This document shows, one piece after another, positions 50,147 through 61,330 of a stretch of DNA of 64,000 nucleotides. The first letter of the stretch is position 1. Every line of letters begins with the position of its first letter. The stretch lies in NCBI RefSeq assembly GCF_014200045.1, contig NZ_JACHOV010000001.1:186001-250000 (forward strand). Reading direction: 5' to 3'. The position numbers were made by a program, and so were the translations under genes. This DNA is from Rhizorhapis suberifaciens. GTDB taxonomy: Bacteria > Pseudomonadota > Alphaproteobacteria > Sphingomonadales > Sphingomonadaceae. The notes beneath the pieces are model-generated. The model ran no database searches and was not told where the DNA came from. It worked only from the letters and a program-made list of their open reading frames with translations.

Positions 50147-51100
50147 TCAAAATTCCGCCGCAATGTCAGCCAGCTTGGTCAAACGCCGTGGCGCCGATAG
50201 CCGCCAGCTTTTGGCCAGCCATTCGCTGATATGCGTCCAATCCACAGGTGGGAGGTCCAACCTGATGCCGATCCAGCCGGAAGGGCCAAAATAGGCGGGG
50301 CGGTAATAAAGCTCAGGATCGCTATCGATCAGCATGGCCTGTTCTTCCTGCCCGCTGCATTTCACCAGCAACCCGGTAACACCGTCATGGTGACGGTCAT
50401 AGCTGAAATAGGCGAAAAACTTGCCGCCCTCGACATGAAAGGCAGGGCTCCCATGCGACAGCTTTTCGGCGGCTTCTGGAAGCGCCAGCGCCAATTCGCG
50501 TATTTGCGAGAGCAGCCAGTCGGGACGGGTTTCCCGTGTGACATAGTCGGCCAGCACGCGTGAATAAAGCTGATGCTCCGCGATCAGCGTACGCGCTGCA
50601 AGCGTCTCTGCTGTGTCATTGGGCAGTATGGCCACCTCGATCTGGCCCAGCACCGGCCCGTCGTCGAGTTCCGCCGTTACGATATGAACCGAACAGCCCG
50701 CGACCCTATCTCCCGCCGCTATGGCGCGTTCATGGGTGTCGAGCCCCTTATATTTGGGTAGGAGCGAAGGATGGATGTTGAGCATCCGCCCTTCCCATTT
50801 GTTTACGAATTCCGGCGACAGGAGCCTCATATAGCCGGCAAGCGCAATATATTCCGCCCCCGCCTTGCGAACCTCCGCGTCGATAAGGGCATCGAACTCC
50901 GCGCGCTTCATGCCCTTGTGGGGCAGCGCGAAAGTCGCGATGTTCTCCGCCTCTGCAAAGGTCAGTCCCTTCGCCTGGGGATCGTTAGAGGCGACAAGTA
51001 CGATCTCGAAGGTGCAGTCAGGATGCTTCGCCGCATAGACCAGCGCCGCCATGTTTGAGCCACGGCCCGAAATGAGAACCGCGACCCGCGCCTTAGCCAT
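50147..51100 (-). CDS. purN: GAR formyltransferase PurN fused to a YjbR/MmcQ domain
   Basis: 317 residues from ATG 51100, whose first 8 bases overlap purM. Residues 1 to about 190 are PurN, with GRGSN at 12-16 and the catalytic [12 protein letters not shown] at 108-119. It formylates glycinamide ribonucleotide. Residues from about 195 to 312 match the YjbR/MmcQ (DUF419) fold: [38 protein letters not shown] and SWRLSAP. Normal PurN is about 190-215 residues and YjbR about 115, so this is a genuine in-frame fusion with no stop between. YjbR proteins have a double-wing DNA-binding-like fold of unknown role. Confidence 0.92.
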   Translation of the reverse strand: MAKARVAVLISGRGSNMAALVYAAKHPDCTFEIVLVASNDPQAKGLTFAEAENIATFALPHKGMKRAEFDALIDAEVRKAGAEYIALAGYMRLLSPEFVNKWEGRMLNIHPSLLPKYKGLDTHERAIAAGDRVAGCSVHIVTAELDDGPVLGQIEVAILPNDTAETLAARTLIAEHQLYSRVLADYVTRETRPDWLLSQIRELALALPEAAEKLSHGSPAFHVEGGKFFAYFSYDRHHDGVTGLLVKCSGQEEQAMLIDSDPELYYRPAYFGPSGWIGIRLDLPPVDWTHISEWLAKSWRLSAPRRLTKLADIAAEF

Positions 51101-52199
51101 TGTGAGTCGCGCTCCAAGCCTCCCGAGCGCTCCAGCATTCAGCGCTCCCGCGGACGGTGCAGCCCTTCTCGTCCGACTGGATGCTGCCAATGCGCGATAC
51201 GGTCTCACCGGCCACGCTCAACTGTTGCATGACGTCCGCGACATCATTTTCCTTCACGACCAGAACCATGCCGATCCCGCAATTAAAGGTCCGCGCCATC
51301 TCCTCGGGCTCTATATTGCCTTGCGCCTGCAGGAAAGCCATGAGGCGAGGCTGTTCCCAACCATCGGCCTCGACGACGGCGTGCAGCCCCTCTGGCAACA
51401 CGCGGGGAATATTTTCAAGCAGACCGCCGCCCGTGATGTGGGCCAAGGCGGCAATTCGCCCCGTTCGGATCAACGGCAGCAGCGACTTTACGTAGATTCG
51501 CGTCGGCGCCATCAGGGCGTCGATCAGCAGCACGTTCTGGTCGAAAAGGGCAGGGCGGTTCAGCTTCCATCCCTTATCCGCCGCAAGCCGCCGTACCAGC
51601 GAAAAACCGTTGGAATGCACACCCGAAGATGCCAGTCCCAACAGGACATCTCCCTGGGCCACTTTGATGCCGGTCAGTGCCTGCTCCCGCTCCACGGCCC
51701 CTACGCAAAAGCCGGCAAGATCGTAATCACCCGGCGCATACATGCCTGGCATTTCAGCCGTTTCGCCGCCGATCAGGGCGCATCCCGCCTGTCTGCATCC
51801 TTCCGCGATGGAGGCAATCACTCGTTCGGCGACGGCGCTCTCCAGCTTGCCGCTGGCGTAATAATCAAGGAAGAAAAGCGGCTCGGCGCCCTGAACGATC
51901 AAGTCGTTGACGCACATGGCGACAAGGTCGATTCCCACCCCATCATGCCGGTCCTGATCGATGGCAAGCTTCAGCTTCGTGCCGACGCCATCATTGGCGG
52001 CCACTAGCAGTGGGTCCTTGTACCCAGCGGCCTTCAGGTCGAAAAAGCCTCCGAAGCCACCCAGTTCGGCATTTGCGCCCGGGCGGCTGGTGGACTTGGC
52101 CAGCGGGGCGATGGCCCGCACCAGCGCATTGCCAGCGGCTATCGACACGCCCGCCTGGGCATAGCTATAGGACTCGGGAACGTCATCTTTCTGGGTCAT
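51093..52199 (-). CDS. purM: Phosphoribosylformylglycinamidine cyclo-ligase (AIR synthetase)
   Basis: A 368-residue ATP-dependent enzyme making AIR, the fifth step of purine synthesis. Glycine-rich ATP loop [35 protein letters not shown], and the C-terminal [11 protein letters not shown] are typical. It overlaps the start of purN by 8 bases and is divergent from the DUF2066 gene, with a 65-base gap. Confidence 0.97.
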   Translation of the reverse strand: MTQKDDVPESYSYAQAGVSIAAGNALVRAIAPLAKSTSRPGANAELGGFGGFFDLKAAGYKDPLLVAANDGVGTKLKLAIDQDRHDGVGIDLVAMCVNDLIVQGAEPLFFLDYYASGKLESAVAERVIASIAEGCRQAGCALIGGETAEMPGMYAPGDYDLAGFCVGAVEREQALTGIKVAQGDVLLGLASSGVHSNGFSLVRRLAADKGWKLNRPALFDQNVLLIDALMAPTRIYVKSLLPLIRTGRIAALAHITGGGLLENIPRVLPEGLHAVVEADGWEQPRLMAFLQAQGNIEPEEMARTFNCGIGMVLVVKENDVADVMQQLSVAGETVSRIGSIQSDEKGCTVRGSAECWSAREAWSATHNG

Positions 52200-52264
52200 A
52201 TGCCGCGCCTACCGATATCTTTCTTGGATTTCTACGCAATTGTCGCCAAAAGGGCGCCGTGCAA

Positions 52265-53506
52265 ATGACCAGGACCCGCTTTCGCAACATCGCCATAGCC
52301 GGGGCGCTCGCCTGTATTGGGGCGGGCGCAGCGCTTTTTGCGCAGATTGAGGGCGAACGCGGCGTCCCCCCAATCAGCAGCGAAGGCGACTTTGAGGTCG
52401 ATGGCGTCAAGGTCGATGTCTATGCTGATACTGCGGAAAAGGCCCGGCAGGCAGGCTGGCGCGCTGCGCAGCGCCTTGGCTGGCGCAAGCTTTGGCAAAA
52501 GATGAATCCGGGCAACGGGGTTCCGGCCCTCAATGATTCGATGCTGGAAAACATCGTTTCAGGGATCGTCGTTCAGCAGGAACAGATTGGCCCTAACCGC
52601 TATATCGCAACCTTGGGCGTTCTTTTTGACCGCGCGCGCGCAGGACAAATTTTGGGCGTCAGGGCCAGTGCGATGCGTTCGCCGCCCCTCCTTGTGCTCC
52701 CGATCATTACTGAAGCGGGCGCTCAAGAAACTTTTGAAAGCCGGACCGAATGGCAAAAGGCTTGGGCACGGTATCGCACGGGCGACAGCGCGATTGATTA
52801 TGTTCGTACTACCGGCACCGGGCCTGATCCGCTGCTGCTCAATGCAGGACAGGCGGGCAGGCGCGGGCGATTGTGGTGGCGGGTGCTGCTTGACCAATAT
52901 GGCGCCGCCGACGTGATCATGCCACTGGCGCGGTTGGAACGGCAATGGCCTGGCGGACCCGTTACTGGTCGTTTTGCGGCACGCTACGGGCCGGATAATC
53001 GCCTCATTGGCACCTTCGTCCTTCGCGTCGCAAACGGCAGTGGTATTCCTGAGATGATGGATCAAGCGGTCAGGCGGATGGACGATCTCTATACGCGCGC
53101 TCTGATGGACGGCACTTTGCGTCCCGATCCTTCGCTCATCATCGAGGAGCCAGTCGAACCTGAAGAGCTGGGCATCGAAGAAGGCGAGGAAACCACGCTC
53201 GACGATGCCCTTGCTGGCGATACGGCGGCACAAGGCGTCACGTCCTTCTCGATCCAGTTCGACACGCCCGATGTAAGCTCTGTCAGCATTGGCGAGGCGG
53301 CATTGCGTTCCATCCCCGGCGTCCGGGGCGCTGCGACGTCCAGTCTGGCACTGGGCGGAACATCCGTGATGAGCGTCAGCTATGCCGGAACCGCCGATAG
53401 CCTGCGTACCGCTCTTGCCGCGCGGGGGTGGACAGTGGCGGTGTCGGGCAACACGCTGCGCATTCAACGTCGCGGACCGGCGGGGACCCCGTCGAACGAG
53501 CAATGA
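52265..53506 (+). CDS. DUF2066-like exported protein
   Basis: A 413-residue protein of unknown function. ATG 52265 (MTRTRFRNIAIAGALACIG) gives an N-terminal signal or anchor helix. The first half resembles DUF2066 proteins (EVDGVKVDVYADTAEKARQAGWRAAQRLGWRKLW), and the acidic linker EEPVEPEELGIEEGEETTLDD leads to a C-terminal domain. In Pseudomonas a DUF2066 gene also lies between purM and hda, so the neighbourhood is conserved across proteobacteria. Confidence 0.8.
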   Translation: MTRTRFRNIAIAGALACIGAGAALFAQIEGERGVPPISSEGDFEVDGVKVDVYADTAEKARQAGWRAAQRLGWRKLWQKMNPGNGVPALNDSMLENIVSGIVVQQEQIGPNRYIATLGVLFDRARAGQILGVRASAMRSPPLLVLPIITEAGAQETFESRTEWQKAWARYRTGDSAIDYVRTTGTGPDPLLLNAGQAGRRGRLWWRVLLDQYGAADVIMPLARLERQWPGGPVTGRFAARYGPDNRLIGTFVLRVANGSGIPEMMDQAVRRMDDLYTRALMDGTLRPDPSLIIEEPVEPEELGIEEGEETTLDDALAGDTAAQGVTSFSIQFDTPDVSSVSIGEAALRSIPGVRGAATSSLALGGTSVMSVSYAGTADSLRTALAARGWTVAVSGNTLRIQRRGPAGTPSNEQ

Positions 53507-54108
53507 GCCAGATCAGCCTGCCGCTGGATTGGACAGGACGCGATAAGGGCGAAACATTTCTGCTGAGCGAAAGTAATCGTCTGGCGGTCCGGCATTTGGA
53601 TCATTGGGGCGTCTGGCCCGTCCGCACCAGTATATTGACCGGTCCTTCCAAATCCGGCCGCTCCACCCTCGGCCGCCTTTTTGAGCGGAAGACGGGCGGC
53701 AAGATGATCGATGACGCCCGCCATGCCGACGAAGAGGCGATCTTCCACGCCTGGAACGACGCGCAACTGCGCCATTATCCATTGTTGCTGATCGCCGACC
53801 TGCCGCCTGCCATGTGGAATGTGGCACTACCCGACCTGCGCTCCCGCCTTGCTGCGGCGCCGCATGTAGCAATTGAGGAACCGGACGATTCGCTGGCGCT
53901 GGCGCTGATAGAAAAGCGCCTGTCGGACTGCGGGGCGGCTTATTCGCCCGATCTGGCAAGTTTCCTTCATCGTCGCATTGAGCGCAGCTATGCCGCCATC
54001 GCCGCGACCATAGCCTGCCTCAACGACGCTTCATTGTCACAGTCGCGTAAAATTTCCGTCCCATTCGCAAAGGAAGTCCTGCACAAATCAGGGCTTCAGC
54101 ATATATAG
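53503..54108 (+). CDS. hda: Hda-like DnaA regulatory inactivator
   Basis: A 201-residue AAA+ protein related to DnaA. The start at 53503 overlaps the previous stop (ATGA). The beta-clamp-binding motif QISLPL is at residues 3-8, as in Hda, which stimulates ATP hydrolysis by DnaA after initiation. The Walker A-like loop is GPSKSGRST, with arginine at 53 where lysine is usual, and Walker B is LLLIADL; nucleotide handling may be altered. RIERSYAAI resembles the sensor II helix. Confidence 0.88.
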   Translation: MSQISLPLDWTGRDKGETFLLSESNRLAVRHLDHWGVWPVRTSILTGPSKSGRSTLGRLFERKTGGKMIDDARHADEEAIFHAWNDAQLRHYPLLLIADLPPAMWNVALPDLRSRLAAAPHVAIEEPDDSLALALIEKRLSDCGAAYSPDLASFLHRRIERSYAAIAATIACLNDASLSQSRKISVPFAKEVLHKSGLQHI

Positions 54109-54166
54109 TTTTCGACCAGACCCTGAACCATTTTCCGTGAATGTGCAGGGTAGCAAGGAAAAGAAT

Positions 54167-56305
54167 GTGGCAGAAGCCGACCCATCAACGTCGTTGAGCC
54201 TCCCTGGTGATCGCTATTTCAACCGTGAATTGAGTTGGCTGGCCTTTAACCGGCGCGTGCTGGAGGAAGCCTGTAATCCCGCTCATCCCCTGCTGGAACG
54301 CGTGCGTTTTCTGTCAATTTCGGGCACCAATCTCGACGAATTCTTCATGGTCCGGGTGGCGGGCCTGAAAGGGCAGCAGCTTCAGGATGTTGACCTTCCT
54401 TCCGCCGACGGACTGACCCCCAGCCAGCAGCTGCAAGCCATTGAGGCAGAGGCAGACAGCCTGATGACCGAACAGCAGAGTGTCTGGCACAGCTTGCACC
54501 GGGAACTGGCGCATCAGGGCATTGAGGTCGTGAGCGAAAGCTTCATGAGTGAAAAGGCCGATGCGTGGCTGGAAAACCAATTCATGACACAGATCTTTCC
54601 GATTCTGACGCCACAGGCGCTGGATCCAGCGCATCCATTTCCCTTCATTCCCAACCAGGGATTGAGCGTCGTTTTTGACCTCGTCCGCCTTTCCGACAAG
54701 CAGCCGGTCAGGGAACTGGTCATGATCCCTTCCACAGTTTCACGATGGGTCCGCATTCCGGGTGAACCGGCGCGCTACATAGCGATGGAGGCTATACTGC
54801 GGCGCTTCTCCGGGCTGCTGTTTCCCGGCTATGCGGTCAAGGACAGCGGCGTTTTCCGGATTATTCGCGACAGCGATATTGAAATCGAGGAAGAAGCGGA
54901 AGATTTGGTTCGTTATTACCGCAGCGCCATCAAGCGCCGTCGCCGCGGTCGCGTGATCCGCCTGGAAATCGAAACCGGCTTGCCGCCTGCCGTCGAAGAA
55001 ATGCTTCAGGACATGTTGCAAGGGCATGAGGCGGTTATCGCTGAAGTGAATGGCTTTATCGGTATCGGCGAGCTTTCCGGTATTGTGGATGAGGATCGGC
55101 CTGACCTGAAATTCGAACCCTATGCCCCCCGCTTTCCCGAACGCATTCGGGAACATGGCGGTGACTGCTTTGCCGCCATCCGTGCCAAGGACATCGTCGT
55201 CCACCATCCCTATGAAAGCTTCGAAGTGGTTTTAGCGTTCCTGCGACAGGCGGCCGAGGATCCGGACGTCGTAGCAATCAAGCAGACCCTCTACCGTGCG
55301 GGCAAGCAGTCGGCGGTGATCCGCGCCCTTATCGACGCCGCGGAAGCGGGTAAATCGGTGACGGCTGTTGTGGAACTCAAGGCTCGATTTGACGAGGAGC
55401 AGAATCTCCTTTGGGCCAGCGCGCTCGAACGCGCCGGGGTTCAGGTCGTCTACGGCTTCATCGAATGGAAAACCCATGCGAAAATTTCCATGGTCGTCCG
55501 GCGGGAGGGTGAACAGTTTCGCACCTACTGCCATTTCGGGACCGGTAATTATCATCCGGTCACCGCGCGCATTTATACCGACCTCAGCTTCTTTACGGCC
55601 GATCCGCGGGCGGGTCGGGACGCGGCCGCGCTCTTCAACTATATCACTGGCTATGTCGAACCGCAGAAGCTTGATCTTTTGACCATGTCACCGCGTGACA
55701 TGCGCGACAGCCTTTGCAATCTCATTGATGCAGAAGTCGCTCATGTTCAGGCGGGGCGGCCCGGCACGATCTGGGCCAAGATGAACTCGCTCGTCGATCC
55801 CGCTATCATCGAAAAGCTTTACGCCGCCAGTCAGGCTGGGGTGAAAATCGAACTTGTGGTGCGCGGGATTTGCTGCTTGCGCCCAGGGGTGCCGGGAATG
55901 TCGGAGAATATCCGCGTTAAATCAGTGGTAGGCCGCTTTCTCGAGCACAGCCGTATCTGGGCATTCGGCAATGGCAAGGAACTGCCCAACAGTGAAGCGA
56001 AGGTCTATATTAGTTCGGCTGACTGGATGCCGCGCAATTTCGACCGGCGGGTGGAATATATGCTGCCCATTGAGAATCCGACAGTTCATGATCAGGTCCT
56101 GGACCAAGTGATGGTGGCCAACCTTATCGATAATGAGCAGAGCTGGACATTAGACAGCGACGGTCGTTACCATCGGTTGGATGCGGGCGACAAACCCTTT
56201 AACCTGCACCATTATTTCATGACGAATCCGTCGCTTTCCGGTCGAGGCGCTGCTCTGCGCAAGGCCGACGCGGTGCCAAAGCTCAGTCTGCGGCGGCGGC
56301 GTTGA
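54167..56305 (+). CDS. ppk1: Polyphosphate kinase 1
   Basis: About 712 residues from GTG 54167, which has AAGGAA six bases upstream; a GTG at 54137 is also in frame. It polymerises the gamma-phosphate of ATP into polyphosphate. Motifs include [37 protein letters not shown], the catalytic-histidine region [11 protein letters not shown], and the second histidine near [13 protein letters not shown]. The stop overlaps the ppx start (TGATG). Confidence 0.97.
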   Translation: MAEADPSTSLSLPGDRYFNRELSWLAFNRRVLEEACNPAHPLLERVRFLSISGTNLDEFFMVRVAGLKGQQLQDVDLPSADGLTPSQQLQAIEAEADSLMTEQQSVWHSLHRELAHQGIEVVSESFMSEKADAWLENQFMTQIFPILTPQALDPAHPFPFIPNQGLSVVFDLVRLSDKQPVRELVMIPSTVSRWVRIPGEPARYIAMEAILRRFSGLLFPGYAVKDSGVFRIIRDSDIEIEEEAEDLVRYYRSAIKRRRRGRVIRLEIETGLPPAVEEMLQDMLQGHEAVIAEVNGFIGIGELSGIVDEDRPDLKFEPYAPRFPERIREHGGDCFAAIRAKDIVVHHPYESFEVVLAFLRQAAEDPDVVAIKQTLYRAGKQSAVIRALIDAAEAGKSVTAVVELKARFDEEQNLLWASALERAGVQVVYGFIEWKTHAKISMVVRREGEQFRTYCHFGTGNYHPVTARIYTDLSFFTADPRAGRDAAALFNYITGYVEPQKLDLLTMSPRDMRDSLCNLIDAEVAHVQAGRPGTIWAKMNSLVDPAIIEKLYAASQAGVKIELVVRGICCLRPGVPGMSENIRVKSVVGRFLEHSRIWAFGNGKELPNSEAKVYISSADWMPRNFDRRVEYMLPIENPTVHDQVLDQVMVANLIDNEQSWTLDSDGRYHRLDAGDKPFNLHHYFMTNPSLSGRGAALRKADAVPKLSLRRRR

Positions 56306-57831
56306 TGCTCGAAGAAGCTGTTCTTGCACGTCCGCGTCCATTAGAACGACCGAAGAGGGAGGCATTTGCGCTAGTGACGGCTCGCATTGCGATCATCGAT
56401 ATTGGTTCCAATAGCGTTCGTCTGGTCGTTTACGATGGTCCGCGCCGCATCCCCTTCATCCTCTTCAACGAAAAGGTGATGGCTGGTCTTGGCGCCTCTC
56501 TTGCCAAGACGGGCGCGATTGAGGAAGCCGCAATGCGTCGCGGTTTGACAGCTTTGGGGCGCTTCCATCAGCTCTGCCGTGAAATGGAAGTCGATGAGGT
56601 CCGCTGCGTTGCGACGGCAGCCGTGCGGGAAGCAAGCAACGGGTCGGAATTTATCCGTCGCGCCGAAGCGTTGGGCCTTAAGGTTCGGCTTCTTTCGGGC
56701 GAGGAAGAGGCCCGCGGAGCCGCCTATGGGGTTTTGTCCGCTATTCCGGACGCAGATGGAATCGTTGGGGATCTGGGGGGTGGCAGCCTGGAACTGGTGC
56801 GGGTGTCAGGCGGTGAGGTCCGGGAATCGGTGTCGCTCCCGCTCGGCGTGCTTCGTCTCCCCGACATTCGCGTTAAGGGGCAGCATGTGCTCGACCGGCA
56901 CGTGGCAAAGCTGCTCGAAAAGGCTGGGTGGGACAAAGTGACTCCTGATCTGCCTTTTTACCTTGTTGGCGGATCATGGCGTGCACTGGCGCGGCTGGAC
57001 ATGCACCAGACCGGCTTTCCGCTGCCCGTGATCCATCATTATGACATGGAAAAGCAAATGCCCGCGCATCTGGTCAGGGTTCTTGCCAGCACGGATAAGA
57101 ACAAGCTGCGGGCCATTTCCTCGCTGTCATCCAGTCGTATTCCCACATTATCCGACGCCGCGCTGCTGCTGTCGGCGATGGTCCGTCATTTGGATAGCGC
57201 AAAGCTTATCGTATCGGCCTTCGGTCTGCGCGAGGGATTGTTGTTTCAGGACTTGCCTTCGAGCATCAAAGCGCTGGACCCGCTGTTGACAGCGGCGGCG
57301 GCCGAGGGTGAGACGCAGGGTCGTTTCCGGGGTCATGGCGACCTCATTGACCGTTGGATCGCTCCCATATTCAGGCGAGATCACGCCGAATGGAGCCGCA
57401 TCAGACGGGCGGCCTGTCTACTGGCTGACGTTGGTTGGCGGGCTAACCCCGAATTCCGAGCGGAGCGAGGCCTGGAAATTGCGCTTCACGGCAATTGGGT
57501 TGGAATCGACGTGGCAGGCAGGGCCATGCTGGCGCAGGCGCTTTACTCCCATCTGGGTGGCGGTACGTCGATCGCGCCCGAGGTAGAAGGCCTTGCTCCC
57601 GCCGATGCCTTGCAACAGGCGATCCGCTGGGGCCTTGCGATCCGTCTGGCCCAGCGTCTAAGCGGGGGTGTTGCCGGACCGCTTGAGCTTGGCGCCCTTG
57701 AAGGCGATGGAGACGCGCTCAGGCTGGTGTTGGCGAATGCCCATGCGGCGCTCTTTGGAGAGGCCGTCGAGCGACGTTTGCGTCACCTTGCCACCGCGAT
57801 GGGGCTGAGGAGTGAGTTTGTTCTGAAGTAG
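56305..57831 (+). CDS. ppx: Exopolyphosphatase (Ppx/GppA family)
   Basis: A 508-residue phosphatase of the ASKHA fold that trims polyphosphate or converts pppGpp. Phosphate-1 loop IAIIDIGSNSVRLVVYD near 30-45, catalytic-region RRAEALGLKVRLLSGEEEARGAAYG, and GDLGGGSLELVRV. The C-terminal half (from about 310) is the HD-like extension. ATG 56305 shares a base with the ppk1 stop; a GTG 24 codons on would remove a non-conserved leader. Confidence 0.95.
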   Translation: MLEEAVLARPRPLERPKREAFALVTARIAIIDIGSNSVRLVVYDGPRRIPFILFNEKVMAGLGASLAKTGAIEEAAMRRGLTALGRFHQLCREMEVDEVRCVATAAVREASNGSEFIRRAEALGLKVRLLSGEEEARGAAYGVLSAIPDADGIVGDLGGGSLELVRVSGGEVRESVSLPLGVLRLPDIRVKGQHVLDRHVAKLLEKAGWDKVTPDLPFYLVGGSWRALARLDMHQTGFPLPVIHHYDMEKQMPAHLVRVLASTDKNKLRAISSLSSSRIPTLSDAALLLSAMVRHLDSAKLIVSAFGLREGLLFQDLPSSIKALDPLLTAAAAEGETQGRFRGHGDLIDRWIAPIFRRDHAEWSRIRRAACLLADVGWRANPEFRAERGLEIALHGNWVGIDVAGRAMLAQALYSHLGGGTSIAPEVEGLAPADALQQAIRWGLAIRLAQRLSGGVAGPLELGALEGDGDALRLVLANAHAALFGEAVERRLRHLATAMGLRSEFVLK

Positions 57832-57876
57832 CTGGATTTTAGAATATGGGCTTTTAATCTGACCCACATGTCCCTT

Positions 57877-57897
57877 GACTATGCTCGGGACGAAGGG
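57877..57897. repeat. Short repeat after ppx
   Basis: GACTATGCTCGGGACGAAGG closely matches the right arm of the inverted repeat at 45719-45740 (GACTTTGCTAGGGACGAACG). It lies in the 114-base gap between convergent ppx and the I78 gene. Confidence 0.55.
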
Positions 57898-57945
57898 GGT
57901 GAGATGCGCAGGCGCTATGCTCCGGCCGTCGTCCGCCGCCTTCGA

Positions 57946-58236
57946 TCACCCGCAGCTCACTTGCGTAATCATATAAGCCGCATCATAGGTCACCGTTAGC
58001 CGGTCAGCGCGAAAGTCCATCGTTACTGCCATGCCGGGCGCCACCCAGCGCAATACTCTCGCGCCCGACACCTCCAGCATTTTCGCGCCAACGCTTGCGT
58101 CCGCCTTTTGGCCAACAAACTGGTTAAGTTGCTCGCTGCGACAAGCGCCTTCATTTGACGCATTACTCGGATCGCCAGCTTGGGCGGTGGCGCAACTGGA
58201 AAGCATCAACAGCGTAAATGTGGCGACATACCTCAT
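57946..58236 (-). CDS. Peptidase inhibitor I78 family lipoprotein
   Basis: A 96-residue protein. The signal peptide ends in the lipobox LSSC (Cys15). The mature part fits the I78 inhibitor family: a cysteine, the QFVGQKADASVGAKML helix, VLRWVAPGMAVTMDFRADRL, and a final ITQVSCG. The family includes inhibitors of subtilisin-like and other serine proteases. AAGGAG precedes the ATG by nine bases. It starts 13 bases after rnd and is likely cotranscribed. Confidence 0.88.
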   Translation of the reverse strand: MRYVATFTLLMLSSCATAQAGDPSNASNEGACRSEQLNQFVGQKADASVGAKMLEVSGARVLRWVAPGMAVTMDFRADRLTVTYDAAYMITQVSCG

Positions 58237-58249
58237 GCCTATCGGCTCC

Positions 58250-59413
58250 TTATGTCCTCGTCATGCGCAGTTTCCCGTCCTTCACGGCAAAGGCCATGCG
58301 CCCTTCCACCAGGTCAACGGCGTCGCGCCCGAATTGTTCAAAGCGCCAGCCCTCCAGTATCGGCAACTCATCGCGTACGCCCGCCGCCAACATCTCCAGG
58401 TCGTCCGACCGTGCCAGCAGCCGTGAGGCGACGTTGATCTCCTTGGCCCGGATCTTGAGCAATAGCTTCAGCAGGTCGGCTACCAGGGCGCTGTCTTTGG
58501 TAAGTCCCGGTCGCTTGGGATCCCGCTCCGGCATTTCCTCTCGTGGCAAGGGCTGGGCATCAACCAGAGAAGCCATAAGCCGAGCCCCAATGTCATTGGC
58601 TTTCCAGGCTGCCGAAAGTCCCCGGACCTTGCTTAAATCCTCCTGTGCCCGCGGGGGGTGCGATGCCAGGTCGGCCAGCGTTTCATCTTTCACGATCCGA
58701 CCGCGCGGCAGATTCTTGTCCTGTGCCTCGCGCTCACGCCATCCGGCCAGTGCCTTCAGCCGTCCAAGTACATCGGGCTTTCGGCTCGCGATTCTCACCC
58801 GCTTCCACGCATCTTCCGGCATAGTCACATAATTTGACGGGTCGCAGATGCGTTCCATCTCCTGATTGAGCCAGCTTCCCCGTCCGGTCTTTCGCAATTC
58901 TTCCAGCATGAGTGGAAAGATGCTTGCCAGATGAGTCACATCGCCGATGGCGTAATCGATTTGCCGCTTGTCTAATGGCCGCCGCGCCCAGTCGGTAAAG
59001 CGCGCGCCCTTGTCCAGGCTGATGGACAGATAAGCGTCGACAAGATTGGAATAACCGATCTGCTCCCCTTGCCCCAATGCCATGGCCGCGATCTGCGTGT
59101 CGAACATGGGGTGAGGCGTCTTGCCCGTCAGATTATGGACAATTTCAATGTCCTGGCCGCCCGCATGAAAGACCTTCAACACCTCCTCATTTTCCGTGAG
59201 CAGATGGAGGAGGGGACCCATGTCCAGCCCCGGCGCCTTTGGATCGATGGCGGCGGCTTCCTTGTCGTCCGCGATCTGCACCAGACAAAGGTCCGGCCAG
59301 TAACTGTTTTCCCGCATGAATTCGGTATCGACGGCGACAAATTCGGATTTGGAGAGGCGGCCGCAAAGTTCGGCCAATATGTTGCTGTCGGTTATCAACG
59401 GATGGATTTGCAT
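58250..59413 (-). CDS. rnd: Ribonuclease D
   Basis: A 387-residue 3' exonuclease for tRNA and stable RNA processing. The DEDD residues sit in VDTEFMREN, FHAGGQDIEIVHNL and the DYAIGDVTHL segment; an HRDC domain occupies about 210-290. It is divergent from aspS. Confidence 0.96.
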   Translation of the reverse strand: MQIHPLITDSNILAELCGRLSKSEFVAVDTEFMRENSYWPDLCLVQIADDKEAAAIDPKAPGLDMGPLLHLLTENEEVLKVFHAGGQDIEIVHNLTGKTPHPMFDTQIAAMALGQGEQIGYSNLVDAYLSISLDKGARFTDWARRPLDKRQIDYAIGDVTHLASIFPLMLEELRKTGRGSWLNQEMERICDPSNYVTMPEDAWKRVRIASRKPDVLGRLKALAGWREREAQDKNLPRGRIVKDETLADLASHPPRAQEDLSKVRGLSAAWKANDIGARLMASLVDAQPLPREEMPERDPKRPGLTKDSALVADLLKLLLKIRAKEINVASRLLARSDDLEMLAAGVRDELPILEGWRFEQFGRDAVDLVEGRMAFAVKDGKLRMTRT

Positions 59414-59540
59414 ATAGGCTTCGATCTTATTATTGGCTGGCCCCTCCTAGCAGGGCGGCAAGGGTTGACAATGGCCCGCATCTCTCCTGTTACGCGTTTT
59501 CACGACTTTAGCCCTGAATATAGCGGGAAAGAAACAATTT

Positions 59541-61319
59541 ATGCACGTCTACCGTACCCACAAATGTGCAGAGCTTCGCGCAAGTCATGTTGGAGAGACG
59601 GTTCGCGTCTCGGGTTGGGTACATAAAAAGCGCGATCATGGCGATCTCGTCTTCATCGATCTGCGCGATCATTATGGGATAGTGCAGATTGTGACTGAAG
59701 TGGATGGTCCCGCTTTCAACGTCATCGAATCGTTACGGAACGAAAGCGTTGTCACCGTCACCGGCAAAGTTGTGGCACGCGCGGGTGAGGCGGTGAACCC
59801 TGGCCTTCCAACCGGTGAAATCGAGATAAGGGTGGAAGAAGCCGTCGTGCAGTCGGTCGCGCAGGAGCTTCCGCTTCCTGTGGCCGGCGACCAGGAATAT
59901 CCCGAAGATATCCGCCTGCGCTATCGCTTTCTGGACCTGCGCCGCGAACGCGTGCATGCCAACATCATGCTGCGCAGCGCCGTGATTGCCTCACTTCGGC
60001 GTCGCATGGTGGATCAGGGCTTTACCGAATTCCAAACGCCGATCCTCACCGCCAGTTCTCCCGAGGGCGCGCGCGACTATTTGGTGCCCAGCCGCGTACA
60101 TCCGGGGAAATTCTATGCGCTGCCGCAAGCGCCGCAGATGTTCAAGCAATTGCTCATGGTCGCGGGTTTCGATCGCTATTTCCAGATCGCTCCATGCTTC
60201 CGCGACGAGGATGCTCGCGCCGACCGTTCGCCTGGCGAATTCTACCAACTCGATCTGGAAATGAGCTTTGTCACGCAAGACGACGTCTTCAATGCGCTGG
60301 AGCCGGTTCTCCATGGCGTGTTCGAGGAATTCGCTAAGGGCAAGGCTGTCACGCCCGCACCCTTTCCGCGAATTCCGTTCCGCGAATCCATGCTCAAATA
60401 TGGCAGCGATAAGCCCGACCTCCGCAATCCCATCGAAATCATGGACGTTACCGATCACTTCGTGGGCAGTGGTTTTGGTATTTTCGCTGGCATCGTGGAA
60501 TCCGGTGGGGTCATCCGCGCCATTCCCGCGCCGGGCGCCGGTGCGCTCAGCCGCAAGTTTTTCGATGACATGAATAATTGGGCGCGCAGCGAAGGCCATG
60601 CCGGCCTTGGATATATTAACATAAAGGACGGCATTCCCGGAGGTCCCATCGCCAAAAACCATGGTGAAGAGCGGACGGCAAAGCTGATCGAAGCGCTCGG
60701 CCTTGGCCCCAATGATGGCGTCTTCTTTGCCGCGGGCAAGGAGCTTCAGGCGGCCAAGCTGGCGGGTGCGGCGCGCACTCGCACCGGTGAGGAACTTGGC
60801 CTGGTCGAACAGGGCGTGTTTAAATTCTGCTGGATCGTCGACTTCCCGATGTTCGAATATGACGAGGAGAACAAGAAGGTCGATTTTTCCCACAACCCCT
60901 TCTCCATGCCGCAAGGCGAGATGGAAGCGCTGGAGACAATGGATCCGCTCGACATCCTCGCATGGCAATATGATATTGTTTGCAACGGGGTGGAATTGTC
61001 TTCGGGTGCGATCCGGAACCACAAGCCGGAGATCATGTACAAGGCCTTCGAGATCGCCGGCTATACCAAGGAAGAGGTCGAGCAGAACTTCTCCGGCATG
61101 CTCAACGCTTTCAAATATGGCGCGCCTCCCCACGGCGGCTCGGCTCCAGGGGTGGACCGCATGGTCATGCTGCTTGCGGACGAGCCCAATATTCGTGAAG
61201 TCGTTCTGTTCCCGATGAACCAGAAGGCGGAGGACCTGATGATGAACGCGCCGAGCCAGGTTTCGGCCAAGCAGTTACGCGAACTGAATATTCGGATCGT
61301 GGAACCGCAGAAAGGGTGA
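59541..61319 (+). CDS. aspS: Aspartyl-tRNA synthetase
   Basis: A 592-residue class IIb synthetase of bacterial type. N-terminal OB anticodon domain ([22 protein letters not shown]), class II motif 2 ([25 protein letters not shown]), a GAD insertion, and motif 3 ([17 protein letters not shown]). Upstream, TTGACA near 59465 with TGTTAC 17 bases on is a plausible promoter. Confidence 0.98.
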   Translation: MHVYRTHKCAELRASHVGETVRVSGWVHKKRDHGDLVFIDLRDHYGIVQIVTEVDGPAFNVIESLRNESVVTVTGKVVARAGEAVNPGLPTGEIEIRVEEAVVQSVAQELPLPVAGDQEYPEDIRLRYRFLDLRRERVHANIMLRSAVIASLRRRMVDQGFTEFQTPILTASSPEGARDYLVPSRVHPGKFYALPQAPQMFKQLLMVAGFDRYFQIAPCFRDEDARADRSPGEFYQLDLEMSFVTQDDVFNALEPVLHGVFEEFAKGKAVTPAPFPRIPFRESMLKYGSDKPDLRNPIEIMDVTDHFVGSGFGIFAGIVESGGVIRAIPAPGAGALSRKFFDDMNNWARSEGHAGLGYINIKDGIPGGPIAKNHGEERTAKLIEALGLGPNDGVFFAAGKELQAAKLAGAARTRTGEELGLVEQGVFKFCWIVDFPMFEYDEENKKVDFSHNPFSMPQGEMEALETMDPLDILAWQYDIVCNGVELSSGAIRNHKPEIMYKAFEIAGYTKEEVEQNFSGMLNAFKYGAPPHGGSAPGVDRMVMLLADEPNIREVVLFPMNQKAEDLMMNAPSQVSAKQLRELNIRIVEPQKG

Positions 61320-61330
61320 GCGTCAGGTTC

